From: Allodiplogaster sudhausi
Taxonomy: Eukaryota > Nematoda > Chromadorea > Rhabditida > Diplogasteridae
Reading direction: 5' to 3'
Length of the DNA: 64,000 nucleotides
NCBI GenBank assembly: GCA_945643635.1
Contig: CALZFC010000111.1
Location: 378,501 to 442,500, forward strand
Position numbers and translations under genes: made by a program. Below, one piece after another: positions 49,065-59,147 of this stretch (the first letter of the stretch is position 1; the number at the start of each line of letters is the position of its first letter). The notes under the pieces are model-generated. The model was not told the DNA's origin. It worked only from the letters and a program-made list of their open reading frames with translations, and did not search any database.

Positions 49065-51331
49065 TTATCTCCCGAAGAACTTAGCCAAATTGGAAGCTGG
49101 AACCCGAGTGAGTCCTGGGATAACTTTGACGAGAGACTCGGCTGAGTGCGCGGAGTCCTTGAAGTAGTCGGCTGCGGCTCGCAAGGAAGGAAGAACTTCG
49201 ACGATTCGGGACGCAGACTCAGCGCTTATTCCGGGAATCACCTGGATGTCATCAACTAGACAAAACTCGAAAGAGATAGCCACTACAGTAGCCATGCTCA
49301 AAATACTCAAGGAATTAAGGGAAAAAAACACGGAACTGTCATCATCCTGAGCCAAGCGTCCGCCACAGTCTGCGAGTCCTGCGTCTTCTTACACATTTCT
49401 TGAACACTCTCGAAGCTCAGATTAGTCATCTGGAAAACGGGAACCAAGAAAAGAGAGATGGAAAGACTCGTTGACTGACTGTCCGACCGCGTGTCTCCTT
49501 CATTAGTTTCTGTGTCAGCGTACTCAGGAACTGCGCCGTTTTATGCGTCGACAAACATCTCTGAATGTTACCGTATATAAATGGGCGAAAGTAATAACCG
49601 TCTACTTTAATATAAGTGAAAGAAAAGAAAACTGAAGAGCCATGCCTGAATGAGGAATCCATCTCCGGCGACGGCCGTGGTGAGGAGTGCTTGCTGGCAG
49701 CGGAGCAACTTCTCACTCGGGTTCGGCCAGGCCGTGCCTCCCTCCACGAGGTACACCCGGCGAGTGAAAGGTGCTTGCCGGAGTCGTCTCTTCTGCTCTT
49801 CATAGCGAGTCTGTGAAGTTGGATCTTTTGGTGAGAAAGAAGGTACCAGGGTACATTTCGAATGGAGCTGTCGAGGTCATCCCAAGTCTTCCTCTCCACG
49901 ACCCAATCGAGAACCATCTCGCTGCCATCCAATTTCCGTGCCACCCACATGTAATCACCAACTGAGAGAGCGCGACGAGCGACCTCAAAAACACAAATGC
50001 ATAAAATGAAAAGACTAAAAATGACTACCCGGAGGGCCTTGTCCTTCTCGAGATTCTCAACAACTGAAGATTTGGCGCCGCGACGAGAATCTTCACGGCA
50101 ATCCGCAATTAAAATGACCTCAAATGCGGTGAAATACGTAAATAGTTCATAAAATAAACGATATTAAAAAATTCCTAATGACAAAATCGCGAAACCTCAG
50201 CGATTTCAGTTGAGTGAATGGTGACAAAAGTTAACTCAGGCGCACTTCCGCTGTTCTCTTTCTCTGCACACAAGGAAGAGGAACTGAAACGGCACAATTC
50301 GGGGTAAAAAAAATAAAACTAAAGACAAGCTAGCCTATTCTGTCGAGACTGCACAGGAAGTGAAGAAGTGAGAATGCCGGATGAGGAATGACATTCTGAG
50401 CTGAGCGATGAGACACTTCGCGTGAAAGAATGCTGTAGGAGAATGGGTGATATTCGGTTATAACGGGTAGTATTCGAAAACGTTACATTAAGTTATAAAG
50501 CGCAGGAATAAAAGAAGGACCGATGTCTGACCTAAGACAGGCTAACCATAAGTTAATATTTAGTGTTTCATGGCAAGAAAAGAAACTAACAAACCTTCTT
50601 ACTGATCTGTGTTTCATCCGATTTGTTTGAATGCGCTCTCTTATTGGCAGGGGCTGTGGAGGAAGACGGCTTGGACAGTGGATCACCAGTCACGGCAGGT
50701 CGACCACGACCACGAACAGGCTAAAGAAGCAAGGGTTTATAAAGGCTATCGTATAACGACCATAACTTGAAAACAAATATGTGAAGGTTAAAAATATGAT
50801 ATTCGTGTGTCAGATATCCCCGCCATGCAAATGTTACTAAAAAATATTCTTCGAATTTTTTCTACCTCTAGGGAGTAAGTAAACAGAACCAAAATTACTT
50901 GTCACAAAATAAGCTTAAAATGTCCTTGAGAGTAGTGAAACCTGCTCAGAATCTCGCAGAATGCGACGACAGAGATCTTCATTGATGACACTTCGTGCGT
51001 ATGAAACGGAGTTGGCCTGGGCGCCGTGCTCGGTTGAGAACAACTCCCAACACGCTTCTAATCGGGTGGCAATCTTGTCGCCGATTCCTAAATCAGGCAG
51101 CAAAAAAAATTGCATCATATGTGACTTGGTATTACCTTTCACATTCCGTAAAGTCTCTGGGTCACCAGCCTCGATGGGACATTGAGACATTCCAACCTTC
51201 GCATTGTACAGCACGGAACGAAAATTATTGCCGTCCTCTAGATCACTCCTCCACGATTCAAGCAGTTTTTGATAGAAAATATTCCTAGCATACTTCAGCT
51301 CGACCTTCACGCGACTCCCATTGCCAGACAT
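49065..51331 (-). CDS. MUS81: MUS81 structure-specific endonuclease subunit
   Basis: Nuclear XPF-family endonuclease that, with EME1, cuts branched DNA such as 3' flaps and stalled forks. ATG at 51331 gives MSGNGSRVKVELKYARNIFY, then the N-terminal HhH region with NAKVGMSQCPIEAGDPETLR, and NVKGIGDKIATRLEACWELF. A basic/serine linker (GRGRPAVTGDPLSKPSSSTA) follows. The ERCC4 nuclease domain includes IADCREDSRRG (human VDIGETRGG), GDYMWVARKLDG and the signature VVERKTWDDLDSSIR with the catalytic ERK-D residues kept. Then come RYEEQKRRLRQAPFTRRVYL, VEGG and STHKTAQFLSTLTQKLMKE. The tail has a second HhH (IDDIQVIPGISAESASRIVE, VIPGLTRVPASNLAKFFGR-stop at 49065). One intron has a GC donor (49645). 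The start codon lies 9 bp from a transposon end. Confidence 0.9.
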
Positions 51332-51360
51332 CTCAGCTACTCAGGTAAAAAGCGAATGGC

Positions 51361-51933
51361 AAATAAATGGTTCCGTAATGGCCAGTTACTACCGTGCAAA
51401 CATGGTAGTTTACTGATACGCGTTACACCAATAATGCACTAATAGTTGAACCATTCGGTCAATTTTTCCGCATTAACCTTTCAATACCGTGGCTTTAACT
51501 GGCATATACTGCAAACTTAACTGGCACATTCCAGAGATTTTCCCTGCCATTAAAAGGCGTACTGTAGTTTGGTGTGCACCACACCAAAAACATCCTCCTT
51601 TGGAATTTTGATGATTCTTCCCATTACAACTCCTTTTTCATGCTGTTTCATTCAAAATTGGTTTTATTCACTTCGACGGCCGTAAAAAAAAGACATTTAC
51701 AAGTCAGAAAAGCATACCATTAGGAGATAACAAGAAAAGGGACGACAACGAGAAAATGAACGATAACGAAGGAAAGTGGCAGTGAAATGTATGGTTAGCA
51801 ACTTGAAATGTATCAAGCAAACATTGGAAATGTAAGGGGCTCTAGTCTTAGATTAGATTTAAAAGTTAGGGGAATCACAACATGTGTTACACAAGCAGCG
51901 AAAAATGGAAAATGGAAGGGAAAATGGAAGGGT
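51361..51933. other. Left non-coding part of the outer element
   Basis: AT-rich, with several TAATGGCC/ACTGGCA-like short repeats; no gene. It is the DNA directly upstream of MUS81 and so could contain its promoter. Confidence 0.5.
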
Positions 51934-51941
51934 CTCAGTGT
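51934..51941. repeat. hAT target-site duplication, left copy
   Basis: CTCAGTGT, matched exactly by 55056-55063. Eight bp is the hallmark of hAT insertion. Confidence 0.92.
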
Positions 51942-54900
51942 CAGAGGTGTAAACGGGCCCAAAATTTTTGGGCCAGCCCGGCCCGTCGGGCCCTAAATCT
52001 CGGCCCGGCCCGGCCGGAAATTTCCGGGCCCTGGAATTTTGGGCCCGGCCCGGCCCGGCCCGGCCCGCGGGCCCGTTTGAGCCCGATTTTCAAAAATTCC
52101 TACTATGTATAGTGCCGTGCAAAATTTTATTCAGTTTAACAGTTCTACTTTATTAGTTCAATGATAAAGTCAAATTACAAGAGAAATTATCAGAGCGTTG
52201 CACGAAAAAACATTAACCAGCATTAAGAGTTTGATCGAACTTGAGCAAGGAACGGATGACAAGTGAGGAGAAAACAGCGTCAGCACCAATAGTCTCTCTT
52301 TTCTCGGGGACAAGATTTCTGAGATCAGAGAATGATCTCTCAGCCGAAGCTGTGGATGCGGGAATGGAGAACAACTGGCAGACAACACGAGAGAGCAGTG
52401 GGAAATCAGATGCACGTTCTTTCCAAGCAAGCAAGGGGTTGTCATGGCTGTTGCCAGCCTTATCGCGGAAGCTAAAAGTTGCGCTGAGGTAAGAGTCAAC
52501 TTCAGATACAACATCTTCCCCAGAGACTTCCAGATCATCAAAGTCCGTTCTTGGGAGCTTCAGGGGTTTCGGCTGACTCCCACCAGCATCTCTACCTTCT
52601 AGCTCACGAACAAAGTCCTTCAGAGACAAGATAATCTCCCGTCGTTCAGATTCAGTTGCAAGGTTGCGCAGCTGCCTTCTCTTGGGATGTAGCAGCGTCG
52701 CCATTCGATGGAATTTCGAGATGACTCCGTCGTCCTCCTTCCGCAGCATACACTTGTACGCACTCCGGGCAAGTGCGCACTGCATCTCCGAGTCGGACGT
52801 TGCAGCGATGTTGTTAAAGCACTCCTTCAGTGCATACCACTTCGGCCAAACATCGAAGATGGTAGCAGCGTCCTTCTGAAAATAATATACACTGAAAACA
52901 TTAATTAGCGCAGGAATGTTTTTATACCTGGAAGAATTGCACAAATTCTTCGAATTGGCTGAGTATGTGAAGAACGTCATCAAATTCGGAGCGGTTGTCG
53001 TAGAGATATCTCAGAGCGCGCTTCACATCCTACAAATCAGCAAAAGCTAATGACATGATCGCATATAATCCAAACCTCTGGTAATTTTCCTCGTTCCTTG
53101 TATTTGAAGAGTTCTTCTGCACATTCTTTGAATGCCTTAGCCGACTTCAGTTTTGAAAGCCAACGTGTTTCGACTTCCAGTGGGAGCATCTTCCGCAATG
53201 AGCGGCCAATTTCCGTTCCTCGGACACCATTAACAACCTAGAAGCAGCCCTCTTTCCCATTCCACCACAAAAAATGAAACATACGATTTTCAATTCGATG
53301 AGGATCTGTTGACCGCGTTGCACTAATTCCTTATCACGTTCATCGAGATCGTTGATGAAGAGCAGTCCCTTGCGGTTCTTGTATGGATTGAAGGTGCGTT
53401 TTAATACGTTGTTGCCAACGTGGCAAATGCAAAACACGTCTGAATGAAGTTATTTTGTCTAAAAGCCATGGATTCAACATTAAAAAAACGCACTTTTCCC
53501 GTTGTTCAACCGAAGAGCCTTTTGAATGTTGGAGCCCTCGTCCGAGGCACAGAATGCTTCCCTGAGCACTTTGTCCTTTAAGCCAAAACTTGCTGCTGCT
53601 TCAACGATGTCGGACCAGACTTGTGCGTTATCTTTCTTTGCGAACTCGCAACGTCGCATGGCCGCATGGATACTGTGAAACTGCCTAAGACAATGAAAAA
53701 TTAAGACTATTCATTTTCATTCTAATATACTGACCAGTTGTAAATGATGTGTACTACAACTGTTATGTAGTCTTCCTTTCTCTTCCCATAGTCAGCCGAG
53801 AACGAGCCTCCGACAGACTCCAGGTGGTTCACAACCAATGCTCCGCTCTTTGCAAGCAGCTCTTCTTGCACACCACGCAAACGCGTGGCCACGGTCTGAC
53901 GCGTTGGAATAATGCTGGTGACATCAAAGTTGTCAACGTTCCGTCGCTTGGCGCTCAAAAAATAAGCTAGCAAAACTTCTATACTCAATGAGAAGAAACC
54001 CTATTCCTCTAACCCAATTCGTATTGCTGCTGCAATCACTCCTTGCAGTCCGCTATCCTCTACTATGGAAAACGGACGAGAGTTCGAAGCGACCCATTTG
54101 GCAACAGCAGTTGTGATCTGCTGCTGTTCGTCAAGAGTTGCCGCGACTGATCTTGCGGCCATGAAGCTGTCGAGACGACATTGACTAGCCTCTACACCAG
54201 GAGCTTTCTTCTTCTCATTCGTGCATTTTTCCAGATGTCTACTGAAGAAATTAACGAGCGTTGTTGAAAAGCATGAACAGTTCACAAAATGATGAAACCT
54301 GACATTGCCGCCTGGTGCCATCACCAGGCGGCATCGCATGCAAACGAGCAACTGGGTTGAAACTGCTGCAAGATCGTCTCCATAATAGCTGTAGTCGATG
54401 CGCTTTACCGGGTCGTTTTCAGCGCCCCTCTTTCTGATCCGGAAGAACAAGAAATCGCGAGAGAGCAGCTTATCCAGCTGAGCATTTGCAAGGGCTTGAA
54501 TCTGCTCTTTCGTGTGGTTTGAAGTTCCGTACTGCTTACCTTCAATTAACACAAGAATACAATTTGATATGATATTATTTTGCAAGATTAATTTAAAATT
54601 GTGAAAACCCTCACCAAAAATTTTCCTAAGAATCTTCCTATCACTTTCTGGAATGTCGTCGACAGTTAAAGGGTCGTCAGCCATTCCTGAAGAAGATATT
54701 TATACGCAACTAATCTAAAATAAGTAAAGCAAACATCATATAAAAGAATAAACGGGAACCACATCAGAGCATACTTCTTGCCGCGTGTTTTCGAAAGTCG
54801 GTTATTGAAAGTTACAGTAGGTTTAATATCAGGTTCAATTCGGACACTTCTAATCAGACGGAGCAAACGTTTGAAAATGTTCGAATTCGCCCGCTTCAAA

Positions 54901-55055
54901 ATTTCCATTATTATTTCTATCGGGCCCAATCGGGCCTACGGGCCGGCCCAACTTTTCTTGGGCCCGGCCCGGCCCGGCCCGGGCCCTTGGGAAATTGGGC
55001 CGGCCCGGCCCGCGGGCCGGCCGGGCCGGGCCGGGCCGGCCCATTTACACCTCTG
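51942..55055 (-). mobile_element. hAT-superfamily DNA transposon, 3.1 kb, apparently complete
   Basis: Terminal inverted repeats start CAGAGGTGTAAA at both ends, and the 8-bp target duplication CTCAGTGT is exact. The subterminal 100-130 bp at each end (51956-52090 and 54918-55044) are arrays of GGCCC/GGGCC-type motifs, strikingly GC-rich against the AT-rich surroundings and able to pair with each other. The internal transposase gene runs on the minus strand. The perfect duplication and open frames suggest a recent insertion. Confidence 0.93.
52213..54684 (-). CDS. hAT transposase (BED-type zinc finger, DDE core, hATC dimerisation domain)
   Basis: ATG at 54684 gives MADDPLTVDDIPESDRKILR. Later comes a BED-like finger (CMRC, intron, RHLEKC), then AVAKWVASNSRPFSIVEDSG, typical of hAT. 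Core motifs are IPTRQTVATRL, VGGSFSADYGKRKEDYITVV (first catalytic Asp in SADYG), FCASDEGSNIQKALRLNNG (second Asp), CICHVGNNVLKRTF, EVETRWLSKLKSAKAF and MATLLHPKRRQLRNL. The C-terminal hATC domain is DNPLLAWKERASDFPLLSRV, VCQLFSIPASTASAERSFSD, LRNLVPEKRETIG, ending QTLNAG-stop at 52213. About six exons with short introns (for example about 54547-54632 and 54240-54301). I saw no premature stop in the chosen frames, so it may be active. Exon borders are by eye. Confidence 0.88.
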
Positions 55056-55063
55056 CTCAGTGT
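55056..55063. repeat. hAT target-site duplication, right copy
   Basis: CTCAGTGT, identical to 51934-51941. Confidence 0.92.
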
Positions 55064-55378
55064 AGATTTAAAAGACAGGAAATCACTCGTAGGTAAAACA
55101 AACTCGAACGTTAATACACTGGTTGCCCGTTTTTTATAAGACAACGTGGGCAGCAAAAGTAAGCTCTCTGATATGATCTTCTAAAGAATATCCTCATAAT
55201 AATTTACTATTAAGAACTATATATCAGAATACGTTCTTCTAACGAATATTCTCATAAAAATATAATATATCTCTATTTAAAAGAACAACCATAGAATCCT
55301 AACTAAAAACTAGGTAGTTTCTAGGTAAAAAAAATGAATCATTGAAACAGCAACATCACAACAGCTGGATCGTGTGCT

Positions 55379-56700
55379 AACACCCGACATTCACATTGCT
55401 TCCAACATGGACTGCATCACCATCAAGGAGCTCAACCGTGCATGTCTCTGTGGCTGCATCAACTGTTTTTCCCGTCTTCTTAACGCGAGTATTCTGGCTT
55501 CAATTATTGATATTGGACATTTTATTAGAACTGTCAAAATTTACTTTCTAACCATCGATTCTGCCAATTTGCCCTGATGGCAACGTCCAAGTAGCTCTCC
55601 AAGTCATCCACGGTGATCTCACAACTTGCGTGAGCACCGAGTTTTGTCGCCTTCATCAGTTCAAAGAGCAAATCGTTTGTGAGGTATTCCAAACTTTCAG
55701 CATGTGAAGTGTATTGTATGCAATGCAACCAACTTCGTGTTGCGATGACAGCTTGGTGCAGCGCTTAAAACGTCTTGCACTTGCAGCCCTTCAAACGGAT
55801 CCTCATCTGTAAGAAATGACAAGTTGAACCAATTCTAAGGTACAGGGAGCATAAAAGTGCACGTTCATATTGTCACCTGAATCGGCGTAGTCGTCATTTA
55901 CAGCTCCGAGCTGTACAGCATCTTCGAACTCCAACTCCTCTTCAGGTTCATCATAATCGACCTCGTCCGCTTCATCATCGACATCAGCGTCAGCAATAGA
56001 CGACACTGGAATTAAAACAAATACAACTTGAAAACCCTCACTCTTACAAATATTGTATAAGATATCAATGGCAAAACATAATAAGAACCTGCTCGCTGCT
56101 CCTCCGCGATGGCAGTCAAATTATCTGTCGATTGCCTCCTAATCGACAAAAGCGGCCAAACATACGAGCGTGGCCGAAAACCTAAAAGGGAGCACCACAT
56201 AATCATACTCTGCAGCAAAGCCAGCTAGAACTTACATTTTGTCTTAATCGATGATATGCCTCATAAACTGTAGAAAAGGATTAACACTTAGAAGCTCCTG
56301 AAAGTCAACAACAAATAAAAGAATAAACCTATTCGGCTAATTGCCCGGAGCTATCCAGTAACCATCCAATCAAGGTTTTTCAACTTTCAAGTCTTCAATT
56401 ACCCTTTAAAATGATAGCATGACCAAACCTTTCAAGACGTCATAACAAGAGTCCTCTGTCAAAAACAATCGTTTAAACTCTTCGATAACGCGCCTGAAAT
56501 TAACAAACGACATTAAACAACAGCAGTAACCATTCATCAAGGTTGTTCAACTTTCAAGTCTTCAATTACCCTTTAAAATGAGAGCATGACCAAACCTTTC
56601 AATACGACATAACCAGAGTTCTCGGTCCAAAAAAAACCGTTCAAACTCTTCACTAACGAGCCTGAAATCAACAAACGATATTAAACAACAGCAGTAACCA
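55379..56700 (-). CDS. Unrecognised multi-exon gene of the outer element
   Basis: Minus-strand exon-like pieces with splice signals: RVIEEFKRLFLTEDSCYDVL (about 56490-56425), VYEAYHRLRQN (56265-56234), FRPRSYVWPLLSIRRQSTDN, LTAIAEEQRA (56180-56090), a very acidic exon SSIADADVDDEADEVDYDEP, EEELEFEDAVQL (56006-55878), DEDPFEGLQVQDVLSAAPSC (55809-55735), LEYLTNDLLFELMKATKLGA (about 55695-55575) and VKKTGKTVDAATETCTVELL, DGDAVHVGSNVNVGC-stop at 55379. Some junction phases do not fit, so the gene is either misassembled by me or decayed. No known transposase motif is secure. It may encode the protein that moved the outer element. Confidence 0.4.
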
Positions 56701-56730
56701 TTCAATCAAGGTTGTTCAACTTTCATGTCT
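56358..56730. repeat. 168-bp tandem repeat, about 2.2 copies
   Basis: Units start at 56358, 56526 and 56694, each with GTAACCATTCAATCAAGGTTGT-like sequence, then TTCAACTTTCAAGTCTTCA. Each full unit contains one copy of the exon-like piece coding EEFKRLF or a diverged version (EEFERFF). Copies 1 and 2 are roughly 85% alike by eye. Confidence 0.85.
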
Positions 56731-56989
56731 TCAGCAAAAGGCAAGCAGTGCATTTAAATACACATTTAATCTCCCGCCAATGAATATGATTACAGAATGC
56801 TGATATTCCAGCCAAGACTATTCAAATTTATAATGGCCAATAAATCCCCAAGTAATGGCCAGCTAATTGCGCAAATCAACTAGTTTACTGATACTCGTCC
56901 TACCATTAACCGACCATTTCCGCGAAATATTAGCAATTTTGCACCAGTTCACCATTACCGCGCGGGGAATTGGCCATTCGCTTTTTACC

Positions 56990-57440
56990 TGAGCACGGAG
57001 GATACGGGTCATACAAATTCTTCCGGTTTGAGAGCACACCAAATCCGCGTTGCGCCCGTTTCATGCGTCGCGGCTAGGCAAAGCAAATAGCTCTCCTCCA
57101 AATGCATCGATCGAAGTGATTTAAACTCCCTCCAAAAGTTACCGTAATATGTGGTCATTAATTTGAAAATTTAGGCAACTCCCTCCAAAAGTTACCGTAA
57201 TATGTGGTCATTAATTTGAAAATTTAGGCAACTCCCTCCAAAAGTTACCGTAATATGTGGTCATTAATTTGAAAATTCTGGCAACTGGCAATTTGCCAGC
57301 AATTTCACCTTCGCTAATGATTTTGAAGTTCCGTTCCTTTTGTGTCACACAATACGATTGTGGAAAACTTAAGAAATTTACAGTTCGACGCACCAAAATT
57401 CTCTCAAACCGGAGGGGGGGTACCCTCCGTGCCTGAGTAC
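56990..57440. repeat. Short inverted repeat pair flanking the 53-bp tandem array
   Basis: GCACGGAGGATAC...CCGGTTTGAGAG at about 56992-57033 is inverted at about 57394-57434 (CTCTCAAACCGGAGG...TACCCTCCGTGC). It directly abuts the right end of the outer element, so it may be the edge of a further element or of the pre-insertion site. Confidence 0.6.
57125..57283. repeat. 53-bp tandem repeat, three copies
   Basis: Copies start at 57125, 57178 and 57231, each ACTCCCTCCAAAAGTTACCG followed by TAATATGTGGTCATTAATTT and GAAAATTTAGGCA. Copies 1 and 2 are identical; the third has TTCTGG for TTTAGG near its end. Confidence 0.95.
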
Positions 57441-58197
57441 GTGGCTGAATTGCTGATTATCACCACGAATGCAAACAATTCAAATGTGTGGTGTCTCCCA
57501 GTTGATGTGCAGTTGGCGGGAAAAAATTCGCCCTGGTATTCTACGATTTTCTGATTTAGCATCGTCCACTTCATTTTATATTTATATCGTTGGCTCATAT
57601 TTGTATGAAGATTTGGCATTTTTTCAGGATGTACCTTGCGTGCCAGTTCGCACCGAATCCAATACTGTAGATTGTTCTACAGCAGAATGGCTGTGGAATC
57701 GATCATTCGAAAAAGGATGTGAAGCGGCGAAACAACAACTACAACAACAGCAGGTCTCAACTTATCACCGTCACATTTTCCTTCAAGTCGGAAAAAGATG
57801 AAAGATCTGTTAAATTTAGCTTTGCTAAAGCAAATCGCGCAGCGGATGCTGCATGGCGCACGGGATGTTAGAACACGGCGCGCAGGTGTGGTCCCCTTTT
57901 CAAAATGCGAAACGTCGGATGGAAGGCGCACTATAAAAATCAACCGTCTTGCGTCTGACCACTTTTCATGCGTGTTCATGCGTGTTTTTTCTTGCGTGTT
58001 TTGACACTTCTAACACATCTCGCCCTGGCAAGTTGCCAGTTTGAGCGCGACTTAAATCCAACTCTCTACGTCTCTGCCACTTGGTCAGAGTGCAGACAGT
58101 GGGAGTAAGCTGTCAACCGGTGCCATCTTTGTATAGCGAGTGCGTCCGGAAAAATGCATCGGCTGAACACCCGTGTGGCGCGATGCGGAGAGAGAGA
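57441..58197. other. Spacer right of the mobile cluster
   Basis: Plus-strand exon-like piece at 57630-57752 coding DVPCVPVRTESNTVDCSTAE, WLWNRSFEKGCEAAKQQLQQ followed by a GT donor; I cannot place it in a gene. The rest shows no structure I can support. Confidence 0.35.
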
Positions 58198-58446
58198 TGG
58201 ACAGAGAGAGGCGCGCTAGGAAGAGATACGACCGAGTCGAGAATGAGCTGGATGAGGTTTTTGACCCATTTCTCAGAAATAATTTCATCAACCATAATTC
58301 ATTTGCAGATGCGGTCTTCTCTAAGAAAGAAGGAGAAGGCGAAGGACCTTCTGGAGGGAGAAGTGGACAGTCTGAAGAAGGGGAAGGAACAACTGAAAAG
58401 AGAAATGGACTGTCACAAGAAGGAGACTTGGAAGTTGCGAGTTTAG
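58198..58446 (+). CDS. Short coiled-coil ORF, possible gene remnant
   Basis: Two exons. MDRERRARKRYDRVENELDE (58198-58257) has a GT donor; the acceptor TTTGCAG at about 58309 is followed by MRSSLRKKEKAKDLLEGEVD, SLKKGKEQLKREMDCHKKET, WKLRV-stop at 58446. Basic then heptad-like, reminiscent of the end of a coiled-coil or bZIP protein, but too short to assign. The open frame may continue upstream as VWRDAERE. Confidence 0.35.
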   Translation, partial: WTERGALGRDTTESRMSWMRFLTHFSEIISSTIIHLQMRSSLRKKEKAKDLLEGEVDSLKKGKEQLKREMDCHKKETWKLRV

Positions 58447-58639
58447 GTTGAAGAAGAGGCCGATCATTCACCGAATCGAAACTTCCAAGTCGACAGATAC
58501 CCCAGTCGCATGTTATCTCCTTGAAATCCAGAGCCTTCAACGCATCCTCATTCTTCCGTTTGGAGAGCATATTTCTCCTGTTTTCCACCAGACGTATGCC
58601 CATCCTGTCTTAATGTTTTTACATATTATGCGTACAAAT

Positions 58640-58800
58640 TACATTAGCATTGTCTATTGTCTAGATCTCTTAATTATCGGCTGCCTTCTCAATTTTTCCT
58701 CTGTTTCAAAATCTCCATTCTGTTGTCAAGTTTTCTCCGGTTTGAAACGCTTCTATTCCTCCTCGACTGTCTCAACTTGTACCCGATCGTTATATTCGTT
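58640..58800 (+). pseudogene. Decayed second copy of part of the tyrosine recombinase
   Basis: The frame reads SVSKSPFCCQVFSGLKRFYS, SSTVS, clearly similar to SVSPLCSRVLSGLKRSSAPP of the intact recombinase at 59430-59500, with similar DNA around it. No catalytic residues fall in this piece. Confidence 0.55.
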
Positions 58801-59147
58801 TTGTTGTGTTTTCATCGTATGGCGAATCGTGCTGATCGTGTACCTTGTTTTTCCACTATGTCTTCCTGTGCGTTCATGCTTTGTCTTGTTACCACTACCA
58901 AGTCGTGTCCTATTCGATAAAAGTTACTGTATCTTCTTATGTATACTTGTGGATTACCGTGCTGTTTGGAGTACTTGCACCTAGTGGGCAACTTGCCAAG
59001 TAGGGAATTCAAGTTTGAATTCGCGGGGATTTCCCGAGAGGAAGGTCTTACTGTAGGTCGAGTCTTAAGGACGAGAGCGTCCTTTCGAATTTATTCTAAG
59101 ACGTTTGTCGTGTTAAGGGGATCCACCCCCACCCACCCTTATGGTGT

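Larger units (their letters stand above)
51341..56992. mobile_element. 5.65-kb DNA element with 20-bp TIRs, unclassified, hosting a nested hAT
   Basis: Identical 20-bp inverted ends, TCAGGTAAAAAGCGAATGGC at 51341-51360 and its complement at 56973-56992. Just inside both ends lies a related block in direct orientation (about 51375-51437 and 56853-56912) that includes TAGTTTACTGATAC-CGT. No clear target duplication was found. Without the nested hAT the element is about 2.5 kb. It carries a minus-strand gene of unknown type (55379-56700) and tandem repeats near 56.4 kb. Confidence 0.72.

Noticed and set aside
58448..58984. 178-codon hydrophobic plus-strand frame
   Set aside because: Cys/Leu/Ser/Phe-rich chance frame; only its middle matches the recombinase, as a decayed copy.
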